Shown piece by piece: positions 7,265 through 8,636 of a stretch of 8,636 nucleotides of DNA (its first letter is position 1; each line of letters starts with the position of its first letter). The notes below the pieces were generated by a model that ran no database searches, was not told where the DNA came from, and worked only from the letters and a program-made list of their open reading frames with translations. The position numbers were made by a program, and so were the translations under genes. The stretch is from Flavobacteriaceae bacterium (lineage in GTDB: Bacteria > Bacteroidota > Bacteroidia > Flavobacteriales > Weeksellaceae): assembly GCA_031273305.1 (NCBI GenBank), contig JAISSC010000019.1, positions 1 to 8,636 of the forward strand, given 5' to 3'.

Positions 7265-7299
7265 TTTGCGCTCCGCTTGCGAAGCAAGCGGAGCGCAAA
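7265..7299. terminator. Perfect 16-bp-stem hairpin after the efflux operon
   Basis: A 16-base arm at 7265-7280 (starting TTTGCGCTCCG) is the exact reverse complement of 7284-7299, with a GAA loop. It starts 26 bases after the adaptor stop, which suits a transcription terminator or an mRNA 3'-stabilising structure. No T-run follows on this strand (AACATTATGC), so it is not a textbook intrinsic terminator. Its loop region shares TTGCGAAGCAA with the hairpin at 778-794, so it may be a palindromic repeat also acting as a 3' end. Confidence 0.6.
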
Positions 7300-7317
7300 A
7301 CATTATGCATAAGGCAG

Positions 7318-7398
7318 TTGCAAACGAACCCCGTAGAGACGTCCCAATTCGGGCGTCTCTCTCAATTCGGGTATCTCATCCCATTGCTGGTGAAGCAA
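7318..7398. repeat. Dispersed intergenic repeat, copy A
   Basis: Shares GTAGAGACGTCCCAA (7333-7347) exactly with copy B (8457-8471), and TTGCAAACGAA (7318-7328) exactly with 8511-8521. It contains a hairpin AGAGACG/CGTCTCT (7335-7341 and 7354-7360) with an inner CCC/GGG stem. It then repeats a CAATTCGGG half-unit 18 bases on (starting 7345 and 7363) and ends in a small TTGCT/AGCAA stem-loop (7384-7398). Confidence 0.7.
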
Positions 7399-7508
7399 AC
7401 CCTTTTTATTGAATATTTAACAAAAACGCACAGATATATCGGTACACACAAAAAATAACCTTAAAAAATACCATATATTAGGTATATGATATATATTATT
7501 TTTGTTGC

Positions 7509-7516
7509 TACCTTTG
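7509..7516 (+). promoter_or_regulatory. Bacteroidota -7 promoter element of the GEVED gene
   Basis: TACCTTTG is an exact match to TAnnTTTG and identical to the octamer in front of the efflux locus (1206-1213). Transcription would start about 7521-7524, giving a leader of roughly 10-13 bases before the ATG at 7534. A -33 element is not clear in the AT-rich upstream sequence. Its position shows that an in-frame ATG at 7486 is upstream of the transcript and cannot be the start. Confidence 0.65.
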
Positions 7517-7533
7517 AAAAAAAGTTGGTGCAC

Positions 7534-8424
7534 ATGAAGAAAAGATTATTTTTATTACTAGCGGCTTTTACAGTTTTCTTTGCTCTTAATGCCCATCAAC
7601 CCGTTTGGAGCAAAGATTTTGATAGCATTAACATTTCTAACCCGACTTTCCATGACATTGCTCTTGTTATTGATTGTGTAACCGTAAAAATTGATGACGA
7701 AACAGAAGATTACGGCTCCTTACCGTTTCAAGTTGTACAACCTATTACTTTGGTTAAGTTTGCAGATATTAACAATGTCACCAATGCCGACACAGACGGA
7801 ACCCCTGCTCATGAATTTTTTCTGGAGCAGGTAGCGCATGTTACACAGGGCGGGACGTATCCTATCACACTGAAAGGTAACACGGGCGGACCTTATACAA
7901 ATTATTTTGCCGTGTTTATCGACTGGAACCAAGACGGTATATTCGATCCGGTAACTGAATACATTGGTGCAGGTACTATTACAAATTCAACAGGTATTAA
8001 TGAATCAATCACTTTGCCAATACAAGTGCCGATGGATGCATTGGAAGGAGACACACGGCTGCGGGTGAAAAAGGTATATGATAATGATTACACTCTGTCA
8101 AACGCTCTGTTAGGGGGAGGCGGAGGTCAGGCAGAAGATTATACGGTTAATGTTTCCTCCGCCTCAGCGGGAACAGAAGATATTAATGCCCTAAACGGAG
8201 ATTCATTCTACCTTTATCCTAACCCGGTTAAAGATATTCTGAACATTAAATCCGAAAAAGAAATCTCTGAAATTAAGATATATTCTGTTGAAGGTAAATT
8301 AGTTAAACATAGTAAAACTTTAGTTGATACCGTAGAGGTTTCATCATTAGATAAAGGAGTATATTTACTTAATATAACTCTGAAAAATGGTGAAAAAGCT
8401 ACTAAGAAGTTTATTAAAGAATAG
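7534..8424 (+). CDS. Secreted GEVED-domain protein with T9SS type A sorting domain
   Basis: This 296-residue protein is exported through the Sec system and then the type IX secretion system to the cell surface or medium. An N-terminal signal peptide (MKKRLFLLLAAFTVFFALNA) precedes a region of unclear identity to about residue 72. A GEVED-type beta domain runs to about 207: the core YFAVFIDWNQDGIFD (124-138) has a DxNxDGxxD loop (D130, N132, D134, D138) typical of calcium binding, followed by ALEGDTRLRVKKVYD and the closing signature GQAEDYTVNV (198-207, the GEVEDYTV variant). The sorting domain spans 225-296, beginning FYLYPNPVKDILNI and ending KKFIKE. There is no catalytic domain, so it is a small standalone module, perhaps an adhesion or binding protein; its function is unknown. 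The ATG at 7534 is chosen because a promoter element lies just upstream and the signal peptide begins there. It lies between two copies of a dispersed repeat. Confidence 0.88.
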   Translation: MKKRLFLLLAAFTVFFALNAHQPVWSKDFDSINISNPTFHDIALVIDCVTVKIDDETEDYGSLPFQVVQPITLVKFADINNVTNADTDGTPAHEFFLEQVAHVTQGGTYPITLKGNTGGPYTNYFAVFIDWNQDGIFDPVTEYIGAGTITNSTGINESITLPIQVPMDALEGDTRLRVKKVYDNDYTLSNALLGGGGGQAEDYTVNVSSASAGTEDINALNGDSFYLYPNPVKDILNIKSEKEISEIKIYSVEGKLVKHSKTLVDTVEVSSLDKGVYLLNITLKNGEKATKKFIKE

Positions 8425-8442
8425 TCTGCAAAGTTGGTTATA

Positions 8443-8530
8443 GCGAACGAAACGAAGTAGAGACGTCCCAACTTGGGTGTCTCTTTCAATATTTGGGTGT
8501 CTTTATTTCATTGCAAACGAAGCGAAGCAA
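8443..8530. repeat. Dispersed intergenic repeat, copy B
   Basis: This is the second copy of the element at 7318-7398, in the same orientation, starting 18 bases after the GEVED stop codon. Its hairpin is AGAGACG at 8459-8465 with TGTCTCT at 8478-8484 (one G-T wobble) and an inner CCC/GGG stem. A half-unit recurs at 8487-8502 (CAATATTTGGGTGTCT). It ends TTGCAAACGAAGCGAAGCAA (8511-8530). Differences from copy A include changes that keep the stem pairing. It may also act at the 3' end of the GEVED transcript. Confidence 0.7.
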
Positions 8531-8636
8531 TCCTACAATGTACGGTTAATAATCAATCAACAAACCTCCTGACTTTGACTATGCGCCACCCTAAATGATT
8601 TTTTGAAAGCCCGGAGGGCGGAATCTTCATAACCGC
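8531..8636. other. Terminal stretch with no recognisable gene
   Basis: No ORF, promoter or RNA gene is supported here. GCCCGGAGGGC (8609-8619) forms only a very short stem, and GCGG/CCGC near the right edge pair across an 11-base loop. The last 30 bases could belong to a feature that continues outside the window. Confidence 0.5.

Larger units (their letters stand above)
7240..7508. other. Intergenic region with hairpin and dispersed repeat
   Basis: The gap between the adaptor stop and the GEVED gene start is 294 bases (to 7533). It holds a 35-base perfect hairpin (7265-7299), a dispersed repeat copy (7318-7398) and, from about 7400, AT-rich sequence leading into the promoter at 7509-7516. 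No coding frame of credible character was seen. Confidence 0.65.

Noticed and set aside
8214..8489. 91-aa minus-strand frame over the end of the GEVED gene
   Set aside because: Overlaps the conserved T9SS sorting domain and copy B of the repeat; no promoter or recognisable protein features.
7318..8530. CRISPR array or insertion sequence formed by the two repeat copies
   Set aside because: Only two diverged copies 1.1 kb apart with a normal gene between them; no transposase, terminal inverted repeats or spacer pattern.
8609..8636. Possible tRNA fragment with CAT anticodon (TTCATAA loop) at the right edge
   Set aside because: The bases flanking the loop do not pair to form an anticodon stem, and no D-arm or acceptor stem is visible upstream.

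Overview
This window looks like chromosomal DNA from a member of the Bacteroidota, probably Flavobacteriia or Sphingobacteriia. Several things point there: a type IX secretion (T9SS) type A sorting domain, a GEVED domain, two promoters with the Bacteroidota -7 motif TAnnTTTG, start regions that are AT-rich and lack Shine-Dalgarno sequences, and a heavy-metal RND pump with its outer-membrane channel fused to the C-terminus.

Layout. (1) At 3-764 is the 3' end of a gene whose C-terminal module resembles phage tail or other virion structural proteins; it may mark the edge of a prophage. (2) At 765-1218 is a 454-base stretch without a convincing gene. It is packed with inverted repeats, including a 104-bp REP/REPIN-like composite, and ends in a promoter. 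(3) At 1219-7239 is a metal efflux locus. A small uncharacterised exported or membrane-anchored protein (130 aa) is followed by a 1439-aa CzcA-type RND pump fused to a CzcC/TolC-like channel, then by a CzcB-like lipoprotein adaptor 9 bp further on. (4) At 7240-7533 are a perfect 16-bp-stem hairpin, a dispersed repeat and a promoter. (5) At 7534-8424 is a small secreted GEVED protein with a T9SS sorting domain. (6) At 8425-8636 is a second copy of the same dispersed repeat, then sequence in which I see no gene.

How the genes work together. The fusion protein and the adaptor together would supply all three parts of a tripartite pump (inner-membrane RND, periplasmic adaptor, outer-membrane channel) from only two genes. 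The TM4 residues D401, D407 and E414 match the proton-relay triad of CzcA, which favours divalent cations (Co/Zn/Cd/Ni) over Cu(I)/Ag(I). A hydrophobic segment preceded by lysines, resembling a signal peptide, sits exactly between the pump and channel parts. It suggests either a thirteenth transmembrane helix tethering the channel or in vivo processing into two proteins. The small protein ahead of the pump looks like a recurrent but functionally undescribed companion of such loci. No metal-responsive regulator is visible. The phage-like gene and the GEVED gene have no evident functional link to the pump.

All family assignments come from reading motifs; no database search was run.
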